A stretch of DNA of 64,000 bases from Clostridia bacterium (GTDB lineage Bacteria; Bacillota; Clostridia; Oscillospirales; Acutalibacteraceae): the NCBI GenBank assembly GCA_017513245.1, contig JAFXGK010000003.1:1-64000 (forward strand). Direction: 5' to 3'. A model generated the notes under the pieces. That model ran no database searches, was not told the origin of the DNA, and worked only from the letters and a program-made list of their open reading frames with translations. The position numbers and the translations under genes are program-made. Each line of letters opens with the position of its first letter. Position 1 is the stretch's first letter. This document shows, in pieces, positions 52,721 through 61,923 of the stretch.

Positions 52721-54526
52721 ATGATCTGTAAAAATTGTGGCAGCGAAATGGCCGATGATATGCGCTTTTGTGATAAGTGCGGTACAGCGGTAGACGCAGC
52801 CGAAACCAAAGAACCCGTAACAGAAGAACCGGTTGAGGAGGTTACTCCCGCACCCGTAGAGGAACCGACCGAAAACGAAACCACCGCAGCACCCAAGAAG
52901 GGCGGCAAGGGGCTTAAAATAGTAGCCATAGTGCTTGCAGTTTTAATTCTCCTCGGCGGTGTCGGCTTCCTCTTTAGAGATAAGATTACCGGCTTATTCG
53001 TTGGTATGTCTTCTCCCACCGAGCAGCTTCAGTACACCTACAGCCGTGCGGCCGGTAATTTAACAAGCGGTCTTGTAAGCACCGTTGAGTCTACCTACGG
53101 CAGATACACCGGCGACTATACACTCGAGGGCAACCTGACTGTTTCCGCATCGGATGAGATGCTCGCTCTCGCAGGTATTGATGATTACATCGATGCTAAC
53201 GAAGTAACCATCGCATACAAAACAGCCACCGACGGCGATATTATGTACGTAAACCTCAAGGCACTGGTTGGCAAGGCCGAACTTTTGACAGCCGACGTTT
53301 ACGTTGATACCAAAAACAGCGCAGTTTTAGTATCGCTTCCCGGCATCATAGACGAAACCTTAAAGATTGACCTTTCGGTACTCGAAGGTTTAATGGAAAC
53401 CGATGAGATTTTGGGCGTTAACTACAACGTACGTGACGTTGACCTCTTAGACGGCTATTCGATTGATTCTAACGATTTCTTAGGCTATCTTGAACTCCTT
53501 GGCCTCGATTCTGACGAGCTGGTTGATGCTTTGGTCGAGCTTCTCCCCGACGAGGAGACTATGGAGAACATAATCGTTGCCGTTGTTGAGGCAGCATTCA
53601 AGGAAATCACCGATGTTTCTGATGCCAAGGCAGAGTTTGATGCCTACGGCGTAAAGCAGACCGCAACCTGCTTAAAGGCAAAGGTTACCGAGAAGACCGT
53701 TTTAAATATGGCTAAGTCGGTTCTTAACGAGGTTCGTGATAATAAGGACATCAAGGCATACCTCAGCGAGGTTATGGATGAGGTCGGCGAGCTCTTCGAA
53801 TTAGATGCGCTTATGCCCAAGGCTGATGATATCTACAAGGAATATCAGGCAGCAATCGACGGTCTTTTGGCCGAAATCCCCGCTGCCGAGACCGCAGACG
53901 CTGTTCTCTTCGAACTCAACACCTGGGTTAACGGCGACTACGAAATTCTCGCTGCCGAACTTGTTGTTCCCGGCACAGACGGCGGCACAATCTTCCTCGG
54001 CAACGCTGTAAACGGCGCAGATGCAGGTATTGAATTCTCGGCTATCGGCGCCGACGGAACCGAGCTCTTCGTATTCGGCGGCAAGTACACCGAAAAGGAC
54101 GGCAAGGTAACCGGCGAGTTCAAACTCACCGCAGACGAAATGGATATAATCACAGCCAAGCTTATCGACTTCTCCGAAGAAAAGGGCGGCACCATTGTTC
54201 TGGCCTTCTCTGAAGATATCGGCAAGGAAATGGAATACGATATGGGCTTTGATATTTCCGATTACGCCCTTAAGCTGGCCGTAGCGGCAGAGTCTTCCAA
54301 TAAGGCGGTCGCAACAGTTGCCCTCACCGACGCTAAGGATATCGAAAAAGAGCACGTAAGCGTTAACCTCAGCGAAAGCTACAAGGACGGCGCCGACGTA
54401 ACCGTACCCAAGTACGATACCGAAGACGTTGAGGAATGGGCAAGCGGACTCGATGTTTTCGAGGTAATTAAGCGTTTGGGCGATATCGGCATAAGCCAGG
54501 AGGCTCTTGCATATCTTTTCTCATAA
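52721..54526 (+). CDS. Zinc-ribbon membrane protein with large outside domain
   Basis: A 601-residue protein. An N-terminal zinc ribbon (CKNCG at 3-7, CDKCG at 17-21), an acidic linker rich in Glu, Pro and Thr (about 26-60), one membrane helix (about 66-88, GLKIVAIVLAVLILLGGVGFLF), and about 510 outside residues that look acidic and beta/alpha. The orientation puts the zinc ribbon inside. Codon use favours GAC/GAG with many Asp/Glu. It is 22 bases before the ABC gene, so it may be the accessory or substrate-binding part of that transporter. I do not recognise the outside domain. Confidence 0.8.
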   Translation: MICKNCGSEMADDMRFCDKCGTAVDAAETKEPVTEEPVEEVTPAPVEEPTENETTAAPKKGGKGLKIVAIVLAVLILLGGVGFLFRDKITGLFVGMSSPTEQLQYTYSRAAGNLTSGLVSTVESTYGRYTGDYTLEGNLTVSASDEMLALAGIDDYIDANEVTIAYKTATDGDIMYVNLKALVGKAELLTADVYVDTKNSAVLVSLPGIIDETLKIDLSVLEGLMETDEILGVNYNVRDVDLLDGYSIDSNDFLGYLELLGLDSDELVDALVELLPDEETMENIIVAVVEAAFKEITDVSDAKAEFDAYGVKQTATCLKAKVTEKTVLNMAKSVLNEVRDNKDIKAYLSEVMDEVGELFELDALMPKADDIYKEYQAAIDGLLAEIPAAETADAVLFELNTWVNGDYEILAAELVVPGTDGGTIFLGNAVNGADAGIEFSAIGADGTELFVFGGKYTEKDGKVTGEFKLTADEMDIITAKLIDFSEEKGGTIVLAFSEDIGKEMEYDMGFDISDYALKLAVAAESSNKAVATVALTDAKDIEKEHVSVNLSESYKDGADVTVPKYDTEDVEEWASGLDVFEVIKRLGDIGISQEALAYLFS

Positions 54527-54548
54527 ACTGATTTAACGGAGAAAAACA

Positions 54549-55223
54549 GTGAAAATCGAGATAACCGGTGTTTCCAAAAAGTTTGGAAAAAAGGAAGTAC
54601 TTAAAAACCTTTCATTCACTGCCGGGAGCGGGCAGTTTATCGGTATCCTCGGTGAAAACGGAAGCGGAAAATCAACCTTTTTCAGCATCGTAACAGGGCT
54701 TTTAAAGGGTAACGGCACCTTTTTGTGTGACGGCACCGATTTGCTCCGCGACAGTAAAACCCGTGCAAAAAGGGTGGGCTTTGTTCCGCAAAGCCCACCC
54801 CTTATCGGGGAACTCACCGCAAAGGATAATTTAAAACTTTGGTATTCGAAAAAAGATATGCTGCACTCTTTGGAGTGCGGCTTTTTAAAACTGCTTGGAA
54901 TCGATGAGTTTTTAAACACCCCCGTTTCCAAGATGTCGGGCGGAATGAAAAAGCGTCTTGCCATCGGCTGCGCAATTTCCCACAGCCCCGATATATTATT
55001 TTTAGACGAGCCTTGCTCGGCGCTTGATTTGCCCTGCAAGGAACGCATATACGCCTACCTGCGTGAGTTTACCGCAGGCGGCGGCATTGTGGTAATGGCA
55101 ACCCACGATATTTACGAACTCGTCCTCTGTCACGACGTGTACGTACTGCGTGACGGAGCGCTAAAGCTTTATAGCGGCAGCCGCGATATCAAAAGCCTCG
55201 TGGAGCAGATGAACCATGCGTAG
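54549..55223 (+). CDS. ABC transporter ATP-binding protein
   Basis: A 224-residue ATPase with Walker A GENGSGKST, Q-loop VPQSPP, signature MSGGMKKRLAIG, Walker B ILFLDEPCSALD and the H-loop ATHDIYEL. GTG start after CGGAG. The next two genes are ABC-2-type membrane subunits. Similar systems export antibiotics, lipids or peptides. Confidence 0.93.
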   Translation: MKIEITGVSKKFGKKEVLKNLSFTAGSGQFIGILGENGSGKSTFFSIVTGLLKGNGTFLCDGTDLLRDSKTRAKRVGFVPQSPPLIGELTAKDNLKLWYSKKDMLHSLECGFLKLLGIDEFLNTPVSKMSGGMKKRLAIGCAISHSPDILFLDEPCSALDLPCKERIYAYLREFTAGGGIVVMATHDIYELVLCHDVYVLRDGALKLYSGSRDIKSLVEQMNHA

Positions 55224-56463
55224 CTTTGGGCGATATCTTTTGGCGCAGTCGAAACGGACGGTAAAGCTTTTTCCCGCGATACTCTCGTTCACACTCGTTT
55301 TGGTGTTGGCCGTTTCGATACTGCTTTTCGGCCTTTTCGGAAATCATTCTTCCAAAGAGGCAAATATGCGCGTCCGTATCGGCATAGTCGGCAACCTTAA
55401 AAATTCCTATCTTGATATAGGTGTTGCCGCGCTTAAGAGTATGGATACCTCGCGGTATTACATCGAGTTTATCGAACTTGACGAGTCGGAAGCCCGCAAG
55501 CGTCTGTCGACGGGTGACATTAAGGGATACGTAAATATTCCCGAAGGCTTTGTCGATTCGGTGGCCGACGGCGGCGATATGAAAATGACCTACGTTATGG
55601 GCAATAGTCCTGCCGTACTCGGCACACTCGTTATGCAGGAGATTGTCGATATAATAGGCGATATTCTGGTAGATGCTCAGTGCGCTACCTACGGCTATAC
55701 CGACCTTTTATATAAGGCCGATCTCACCAGAAACGTTCGCCACAAGCTGATGACCACGCTCACTATTGAGTACGTTGATACCGTTCTCTCGCGTGAGCAG
55801 TGGTACGATATTCACGAGCTCGGCTTCAGCAGCGGACTGTCGTTCGAGGGCTATTATACCTGCTCGTTTTTGGTGCTTATGTTCCTGCTTTGGGGTACGG
55901 TTTGCATAAATCTGTTAGTAAAACGCACGCTTTCATTACAGCGTGTGCTCTATTCGAGAAGAAGCGGAGCCGTTGCCCAAACTCTGGCCGAGTATATACC
56001 GTTTTTCGGCGTGCTGGCGGTCGAACTTACGTTGCTTTTGGTTGGCGCAGGAATTGCATTTCGCGGCCACCGTCTTCCCGATTTTCTGCCCGAAATCGGC
56101 GGAATATTCGGATTTTTGAAAATCGCAGTTTTATTACTGCCGGCCGTGCTGTTGATATCGGCACTGCAATATATGCTCTATTCGCTCACCAAAAACGTTA
56201 TCAGCGCGGTACTGCTGCAAATTCTTTCTATGATTGCGCTTTCCTACATGGCGGGACTTTTCTATCCGCTATACAGCCTTCCGCAGGCACTGCAGACAAT
56301 CGCACCCTACCTGCCTACCGGCGCCGCATTCAACTATATAAGCGGCGTTTTAACCGGCAGTGCGAGTATTTCTTCGGCCGGAGGAACGCTTTTGTACGCG
56401 GTGGTATTTTTAGCGCTTGCAGCGTTTATTCGCAGCGTAAGACTGAGAGGTAGCCGCGTATGA
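55216..56463 (+). CDS. ABC-2 type transporter permease, subunit A
   Basis: A 415-residue permease overlapping the ATPase gene by 8 bases. One membrane helix at about residues 20-42, an outside domain of about 170 residues, and five helices from about 225 to the C-terminus. Pattern matches the ABC-2 (YhgE/Pip-related) family. Heterodimer with the next gene is probable. Confidence 0.9.
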   Translation: MRSFGRYLLAQSKRTVKLFPAILSFTLVLVLAVSILLFGLFGNHSSKEANMRVRIGIVGNLKNSYLDIGVAALKSMDTSRYYIEFIELDESEARKRLSTGDIKGYVNIPEGFVDSVADGGDMKMTYVMGNSPAVLGTLVMQEIVDIIGDILVDAQCATYGYTDLLYKADLTRNVRHKLMTTLTIEYVDTVLSREQWYDIHELGFSSGLSFEGYYTCSFLVLMFLLWGTVCINLLVKRTLSLQRVLYSRRSGAVAQTLAEYIPFFGVLAVELTLLLVGAGIAFRGHRLPDFLPEIGGIFGFLKIAVLLLPAVLLISALQYMLYSLTKNVISAVLLQILSMIALSYMAGLFYPLYSLPQALQTIAPYLPTGAAFNYISGVLTGSASISSAGGTLLYAVVFLALAAFIRSVRLRGSRV

Positions 56464-57608
56464 AAAATCTGAAACGACTGCTTTTCTGGTACTGGGCGCT
56501 TAATAAGCGACTGCTTAAAAAACCGAGTTTTCTTATAATTTTGTTGCTCATTCCGCTTTTCACTCTTTTTGTGTCGCAGGCGGCAGAAAAGGGAAGTGGC
56601 TTTGTGGAAATCGCGGTGGTGGCCCTCGATAAGGAGGATGCGCTTGCCGCCGATATCATATCCGAAATCAAGGAGGGCAACCGCATAGCCGTCGTACGCG
56701 AGTGCGACACCGAAGAAGAGGCAAAAGCCCTGCTCGAAAAGGGCGAAATCGATACCGCGTGGGTAATTCTCGACAACCTGAAAGAGCGTGCGGCAAGGCT
56801 CGCAGACGGCAAAAAGGAAAAATTCGCTCGCGTCTATTTCGCTGAGGACAATACCTTCGTTCGCGCCTCACGCGAAAAGCTTATGGGCGAGCTTTTCCCC
56901 ATAATCTCCTATGAGATTTATCAAAATGCGGCACTAAAGCTTCCGCTTTCGCCCGAGGATTCCTCCGGCGAATCTTTGCTCGAAATATATAACAGTTATA
57001 GAGAAGGCGAGTCACTTATCGAATACGGTTATGCCGATTCATCGCAGGCGTTGCCCGACGGCTCCGATTATATAACCGCGCCGCTTAAGGGCTTGCTCTG
57101 TGCAGTAATTTTGCTTTGTGGCTTGGCTGCGGCGCTTTACTTTAATTCGGATGACCGAGAAGGCACGTTCTGCAATCTTACGGCAGGTCGCCGCGCGGCG
57201 GTTTATTACTTCAATAACCTTGCCGCAGTAAGTATGGCAGGACTCTTTGTAAGCGTAGCATTTATGCTATCGGGCATATACACCTCGTTTTGGCGCGAGA
57301 GCCTTATGATGCTGCTTTATATATTTGCATCGGCAGGCTTTTGTATGTTGCTCGGCTCCTGCCTTAAAACACCGAGCAGACTTTCGGTTGCAATGCCCAT
57401 CGTGCTGATTTTATCGGTTGCGCTGAGCCCCGTATTCTTTAACCTTAAGGTAATTCCCGCGCTTCAGTCGCTGTTGCCGATCTACAGCTACCTCTACGGC
57501 GTAAATGATCTTCGCTTGGCTTGGGGACTGTTGCTTCTCGGCATCGCATACGCAGCAGCGGCATTTTATATCTACGTTTATAAAAATAAGGGTTATATCA
57601 GAAAATAA
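56460..57608 (+). CDS. ABC-2 type transporter permease, subunit B
   Basis: A 382-residue permease with the same layout: N-terminal helix (about 20-38), outside domain, five C-terminal helices (about 205-375). 4-base overlap with the previous permease and a terminator immediately after. No self-resistance or peptide gene is nearby, so the substrate is unknown. Confidence 0.88.
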   Translation: MKNLKRLLFWYWALNKRLLKKPSFLIILLLIPLFTLFVSQAAEKGSGFVEIAVVALDKEDALAADIISEIKEGNRIAVVRECDTEEEAKALLEKGEIDTAWVILDNLKERAARLADGKKEKFARVYFAEDNTFVRASREKLMGELFPIISYEIYQNAALKLPLSPEDSSGESLLEIYNSYREGESLIEYGYADSSQALPDGSDYITAPLKGLLCAVILLCGLAAALYFNSDDREGTFCNLTAGRRAAVYYFNNLAAVSMAGLFVSVAFMLSGIYTSFWRESLMMLLYIFASAGFCMLLGSCLKTPSRLSVAMPIVLILSVALSPVFFNLKVIPALQSLLPIYSYLYGVNDLRLAWGLLLLGIAYAAAAFYIYVYKNKGYIRK

Positions 57609-57611
57609 AAA

Positions 57612-57641
57612 ACGCTCAGGCAGAAGCCTGAGTGTTTTTTT
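57612..57641. terminator. Bidirectional terminator
   Basis: ACGCTCAGGC pairs with GCCTGAGTGT around AGAA, then T-run; shared by the ABC operon and the AraC gene. Confidence 0.9.
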
Positions 57642-57643
57642 AT

Positions 57644-58477
57644 TTAACGGTAGCGCTTTGGCGAAGTTCCCTTGTATTTTTTAAAGGTCTTTATAAAGTA
57701 TGAAACGTCGTTAAACCCGCAGGCGAAGGCCGTTTCGGTGATGTTCCTGTCACCGTCGGTCAGCATCTCGCAGGCACGCTCTATGCGATAGTAATTAAGA
57801 TAATCAATAGGCGTTTTATTAACCATCTCCCTAAAAAATCGGCAAAAATACTTGGGTGACATTTCTATTCTTTCGGCCAACTCGCCGAGGGATAGGGGGG
57901 AACTATAGTTATCGTGCATATAGCGAAGCACGTTTTTAAGTTTTACTATTCGTCTATATTCGTTAGGCTCAAAAACCTTTTGGTCGGTTAGATATCCGCC
58001 GCCTATGAGAGATGCGAGCAATTGGTAGGTGAGCCCCTTAACCTCGAGTTCATACCCCATTTGCTTACGCCTCATTGCCGAAAACATCTTTAGAATAATA
58101 TCGGAAATATTATCCTGCCTTCCAAAACTTCGAGTCAGTCTTCCGGCCTCTAAAAGGCCGTATACCGCCTCGGACATTTCCGAATTGTCCAAAAGCCCCC
58201 GAAGATCAAAAACCAAACACTCGTAAACGGCGTTTTCGGGACTGCCGCCGTGCACCGTGCCGCCCTGCAACAGAGCGCACTCACCGCCCTCAAGCACCGT
58301 TTCCTCGCCGTCGAGCGATAACCGAAACCTACCTTCTGAGACCGTGATAAGCTCATATTCGGTGTGCCAATGGAAGGGCATTTCGTAACGTGGGTGACTT
58401 TGGTCTACAAAATGATATTCTATGGGAAAAGCAAAACTGCCGCGCAACTTTTGTTCGTGAAAGGCTGTATTAATCAT
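57644..58477 (-). CDS. AraC family transcriptional regulator
   Basis: A 277-residue activator with an N-terminal cupin sugar-sensing domain (about 20-110: FHWHTEYELITVSEGRFRLSLDGEETVLEGGECALLQGGTVHGG) and a C-terminal pair of helix-turn-helix motifs (about 180-277: LSLGELAERIEMSPKYFCRFFREMVNKTPIDYLNYYRIERAC and ITETAFACGFNDVSYFIKTFKKYKGTSPKRYR). The frame extends upstream, but the ATG at 58477 has GGAGTG. Divergent from fucI and hence its likely regulator. Confidence 0.93.
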   Translation of the reverse strand: MINTAFHEQKLRGSFAFPIEYHFVDQSHPRYEMPFHWHTEYELITVSEGRFRLSLDGEETVLEGGECALLQGGTVHGGSPENAVYECLVFDLRGLLDNSEMSEAVYGLLEAGRLTRSFGRQDNISDIILKMFSAMRRKQMGYELEVKGLTYQLLASLIGGGYLTDQKVFEPNEYRRIVKLKNVLRYMHDNYSSPLSLGELAERIEMSPKYFCRFFREMVNKTPIDYLNYYRIERACEMLTDGDRNITETAFACGFNDVSYFIKTFKKYKGTSPKRYR

Positions 58478-58516
58478 AATAACACTCCAAAAGTGAATTT
58501 TGTTATATTTTTTACC

Positions 58517-58546
58517 ATTATACAACGAGAAAAAACCAAAAATCAA
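58517..58546 (-). promoter_or_regulatory. Promoter of the AraC-family gene
   Basis: Minus strand: TTGATT (58546-58541), 18 bp, TATAAT (58522-58517). The fucI side has no clear -35, as expected for an activator-dependent promoter. Confidence 0.6.
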
Positions 58547-58586
58547 TGATAAAATAATACTAAAATCATTATTTGGAGTTGATGAT

Positions 58587-60389
58587 ATGCAAAAATCAAG
58601 GCTTATAGGCGGATATCCCGTAATAGGAATACGTCCAACCATTGACGGACGCAGAGGCGTTTTGCAGGTTCGCGAATCGCTCGAGGCGCAAACTATGGGA
58701 ATGGCTATGGCCGCAAAAGAACTTTTTGAGCGCGAGCTTCGCTATTCAAACGGCGAGCCCGTAAAGGTCGTTATAGCAGATACCACCATCGGCCGCGTGG
58801 CAGAATCAGCCGCCTGCGCCGAAAAATTCAGAAAAGAGGGGGTTGATATAACCCTCACCGTAACCCCCTGCTGGTGCTACGGAGCTGAAACAATGGATAT
58901 GGATCCGCATACCATTAAGGGCGTTTGGGGCTTTAACGGTACAGAGCGGCCGGGCGCCGTGTATCTCGCGTCGGTGCTGGCAACCCACGCGCAAAAAGGT
59001 CTGCCCGCGTTTGGAATATACGGTCATGACGTTCAGGATATAGACTGTGTCGAAAACATACCCGAGGACGTAAAGGAAAAACTGCTTCGTTTTGCCCGCG
59101 CGGCGGTGGCGGTGGCTACAATGCGTGGAAAATCATACCTCCAGATAGGCTCAATCTGTATGGGTATCGGCGGCTCGATAATTGATACCGATTTTATAGA
59201 AGATTATCTTGGAATGCGCGTGGAGTCGGTCGATGAGGTTGAGATTATACGCCGTATGACCGAAGGTATTTACGATAAGGCTGAGTTTGATAAGGCACTG
59301 AAATGGGTTAAAGAAAACTGCATCGAAGGTTTTGATAAAAACCCCGAGGAGCTTCAAAAAACGCGCGGTCGCAAGGATGAGGACTGGGAATTTGTCGTTA
59401 AGATGATGATTATTATTAAAGACCTCATGAACGGAAACGAAAATCTACCAAAGGGCTGTGAGGAGGAAAAGGTTGGCCATAATGCCATTGCCGCGGGCTT
59501 CCAGGGCCAGCGCCAGTGGACCGATTTTTACCCCAACTGCGATTTCCCCGAGGCAATGCTTAACACCTCGTTTGATTGGAACGGCGCGCGTGAACCGTAT
59601 GTTCTCGCCACCGAAAACGACGTTCTTAACGGCCTTGGTATGCTGTTTATGAAACTGCTTACCAACCGTCCGCAGATGTTTGCCGACGTCCGTACCTATT
59701 GGAGCGGCGAGGCCATAAAGCGCGTGACCGACTATGATATCGACGGAATCGCCAAGGAAAACGGCGGTATTATACATCTTATCAATTCGGGCGCATGCTG
59801 TCTGGATGCCTGCGGCGAGGCGCGTGACGGCGACACCCCTGTTATGAAGGAATGGTACAACGTAACCGAGGCTGACCAAAAGGCGATAATGAACGCAACG
59901 ACCTGGAACTATGCCGACCTCGGATATTTCCGCGGCGGCGGTTATTCCTCTCGCTTCGAAACTAAGGCGCAAATGCCCGTAACAATGATTAGATTAAACC
60001 TTATAAAGGGTCTGGGCCCTGCACTGCAGATTGCCGAGGGCTGGACGGTAGCCCTGCCCGAAAAGGTTGGCGATGCGCTTTGGAAGAGAACCGACTATAC
60101 CTGGCCCTGCACTTGGTTTGTACCGCGTTGCGACGGTAATGAAGGAAGCCCGTTCTGCACCGCATACGACGTTATGAACAATTGGGGAGCAAACCACGGC
60201 GCCATAAGTTACGGTCACATCGGTGCCGACCTTATAACCCTTTGCTCGATGCTCCGCATCCCCGTAAGTTTACATAATGTTCCCGAGAAGGATATTTTCC
60301 GTCCTGCTGTGTGGAATGCCTTCGGAATGGATAAGGAAGGCGCCGACTACCGCGCCTGCCAAAACTTCGGCCCGTTATTTAAAAAATAA
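58587..60389 (+). CDS. fucI: L-fucose isomerase
   Basis: A 600-residue ketol isomerase converting L-fucose to L-fuculose (also D-arabinose to D-ribulose). N-terminal [39 protein letters not shown], and the metal/catalytic segments [37 protein letters not shown]. Length equals the family (591 in E. coli). The ATG at 58587 follows GGAG. No fucK, fucA or fucose permease is adjacent, so it works with genes elsewhere or serves D-arabinose. Confidence 0.96.
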   Translation: MQKSRLIGGYPVIGIRPTIDGRRGVLQVRESLEAQTMGMAMAAKELFERELRYSNGEPVKVVIADTTIGRVAESAACAEKFRKEGVDITLTVTPCWCYGAETMDMDPHTIKGVWGFNGTERPGAVYLASVLATHAQKGLPAFGIYGHDVQDIDCVENIPEDVKEKLLRFARAAVAVATMRGKSYLQIGSICMGIGGSIIDTDFIEDYLGMRVESVDEVEIIRRMTEGIYDKAEFDKALKWVKENCIEGFDKNPEELQKTRGRKDEDWEFVVKMMIIIKDLMNGNENLPKGCEEEKVGHNAIAAGFQGQRQWTDFYPNCDFPEAMLNTSFDWNGAREPYVLATENDVLNGLGMLFMKLLTNRPQMFADVRTYWSGEAIKRVTDYDIDGIAKENGGIIHLINSGACCLDACGEARDGDTPVMKEWYNVTEADQKAIMNATTWNYADLGYFRGGGYSSRFETKAQMPVTMIRLNLIKGLGPALQIAEGWTVALPEKVGDALWKRTDYTWPCTWFVPRCDGNEGSPFCTAYDVMNNWGANHGAISYGHIGADLITLCSMLRIPVSLHNVPEKDIFRPAVWNAFGMDKEGADYRACQNFGPLFKK

Positions 60390-60396
60390 AACAAAA

Positions 60397-60429
60397 AAAG
60401 ACAACCATCGAAAGATGGTTGTCTTTTTT
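60397..60429 (+). terminator. fucI terminator
   Basis: AAAGACAACCATC pairs with GATGGTTGTCTTT around GAAA, followed by TTT. The T-tract abuts the tRNA fragment. Confidence 0.9.
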
Positions 60430-60472
60430 GGCACCCCCAGTAGGAATCGAACCTGCATCTAAGTCTTAGGAG
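60429..60472 (-). other. tRNA-Arg(CCT) 3' fragment: attachment site of an integrated element
   Basis: On the minus strand the sequence runs from a CTCCTAA anticodon loop (CCT), through the T-arm core GGTTCGATTCC to the acceptor strand TGGGGGT, G discriminator and encoded CCA. The 5' half (acceptor strand, D-arm, anticodon stem) is missing; bases beyond the anticodon loop cannot pair with GACTT. The T-stem has one C-A mismatch (GCAGG against CCTAC), as expected for a hybrid att site. tRNA genes are classic targets of tyrosine integrases. Confidence 0.75.
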
Positions 60473-60612
60473 TAAAACCGAGACGTTTTCTCCTAATACG
60501 GTTTGGTCTATCACGACGCTGAAAACCCTTGATATTACTGGGTTTTCTAACGAACACGATATTTTTTCGTGGCTCGTATTCCTGCTAATATCTGCTGATG
60601 TTTCGAACTCCT

Positions 60613-60634
60613 ATTAGCAAGAAATTAGCAAGAA
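60613..60634. repeat. Tandem 11-bp direct repeat near the element end
   Basis: Two perfect head-to-tail copies of ATTAGCAAGAA, 60613-60623 and 60624-60634. They may be integrase arm-type sites or excisionase sites. Confidence 0.55.
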
Positions 60635-60725
60635 CGGCTCCCGCAAGGGTGCTCATATTTCAAAATTTGCCTATATATTATAACACAAATTAGGTTAAAT
60701 TTCAATACTTCAACGCGAAAAAGCG

Positions 60726-60763
60726 GCGGCACGGATTTCATTGATTTCCGTGCCGCTGTTTTT
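60726..60763 (+). terminator. Terminator-like hairpin at the start of the element's first gene
   Basis: GCGGCACGGA pairs with TCCGTGCCGC around an 11-base loop, then TGTTTTT. It lies just before the ribosome site of the next gene and so blocks chromosomal read-through or acts as an attenuator. Confidence 0.75.
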
Positions 60764-60786
60764 ATTGCAAGAAAGGAATGTTTGTT

Positions 60787-61923
60787 ATGTCAGAATATCA
60801 ATTAGAAATAAAACAAGTCGTGGACTATCCGCGTTGCCGTATTTACAGACAGTTTATTCAAATGCTTCTCAGTGAAAAGAATATCCGTGTCGGCGGCACA
60901 TCCGGACTGTTCTACTATACTGTCCTCTGCTGCTACGCCAATTTCCGCACCTCATATAAAAGAATTGACGGTATCAGTTATACGATCCGTCCGGGCGAAT
61001 GGCTTTGCCGCATCAGTGAGGTGTCGGAATGGTTCCGCACACGATTTCATCATCAAGCAGTCGATATATTAAAAGAACTGCAGGAACGCCACCTCATAAC
61101 CTATACTATTCTCGGACGCGGTAAGCTCGTCAAATTTAAGATTAACGGCTGGGCTCGTAATAACCGTGTACTTGACTATAATGCTCCCTGCCAAAAGGAA
61201 TCGGGCTTTTTCTTTCTCCCAATCTCAACCGCCAATGAATTAGTCGGCTGCGGTAAGTGTTCGGAAATGGATGCCCTTTTGGATATGTGGATCAATACCG
61301 TATATAACGATACGCAGGTGCAAGGATCTGAAACCGGACCTGTTGTATATATAAGAGATGGCAGCGGCAGTCCACTTGTTGGATATGCGGAACTCGCAGA
61401 GCGCTGGGGCATTTCCAAAGCAACAGTTGCCCGTTTCTTAAAGAAACTGCGTGAAATGGACTTTATTGAAACACTTTCATTCCCCGGAACGCACGGTACT
61501 GCCATTTACCTACGTCGCTATCTTTCGACAATGTTCGAGATTTCCGATGTAATGATTGATAAGGATGAAGTTGCTATGGCACTTAATATCAAACTTGATC
61601 TGCCTGAAGACGAACAGAACGAGTGCGAATTGCCACCCGAAGTCAGCGTTTCAAAATATCTCTCCGGCGTTTCAAAATCGCACATTACCGTGGTACTGCA
61701 AAAAGTGGCAAAAATCCTTGCGGCACAAGGGTTTCCGTGCTGTTCCTGCCCTCAGATTCAGTATAAGTTATTACCCTTATCCCCTGATTGCCAGGAAGCA
61801 ATTTTAGTACCTACAGATATTACGAAGGAAGGTGAACTAAGGTTTTTGCTGGTTATGTCCTGTAACGATGCAAAAGAGATCTTCCGGTTTGAAATACGCT
61901 TGTTGAAAGGAGATTGCCAATGA
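60787..61923 (+). CDS. Mobile-element winged-helix-like protein, possible replication or transcription control
   Basis: A 378-residue protein that I do not recognise by name. The N-terminal part (about 25-120: GGTSGLFYYTVLCCYANFRTSYKRI, RPGEWLCRISEVSEWF, HHQAVDILKELQERHLITY) and a second segment (about 205-245: YAELAERWGISKATVARFLKKLREMDFIETL) both look like winged helix-turn-helix domains. The C-terminal 120 residues are unassigned. An alternative ATG at 60778 lies within the ribosome site. Neighbouring genes indicate a conjugative or integrative element; a replication-initiator or regulator role is inference. Confidence 0.65.
   Translation: MSEYQLEIKQVVDYPRCRIYRQFIQMLLSEKNIRVGGTSGLFYYTVLCCYANFRTSYKRIDGISYTIRPGEWLCRISEVSEWFRTRFHHQAVDILKELQERHLITYTILGRGKLVKFKINGWARNNRVLDYNAPCQKESGFFFLPISTANELVGCGKCSEMDALLDMWINTVYNDTQVQGSETGPVVYIRDGSGSPLVGYAELAERWGISKATVARFLKKLREMDFIETLSFPGTHGTAIYLRRYLSTMFEISDVMIDKDEVAMALNIKLDLPEDEQNECELPPEVSVSKYLSGVSKSHITVVLQKVAKILAAQGFPCCSCPQIQYKLLPLSPDCQEAILVPTDITKEGELRFLLVMSCNDAKEIFRFEIRLLKGDCQ

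Larger units (their letters stand above)
60473..60786. other. Non-coding element end (att arm region)
   Basis: About 310 bases without a convincing gene. It holds an AGGAG/CTCCT inverted pair near 60469-60505, the tandem repeat at 60613 and a hairpin terminator at 60726. No integrase is in this stretch; it would be at the other end of the element. Confidence 0.6.

Noticed and set aside
60429-60510. A complete tRNA gene next to fucI
   Set aside because: No pairing partner for the acceptor strand or the anticodon stem exists upstream; only the 3' half is present.
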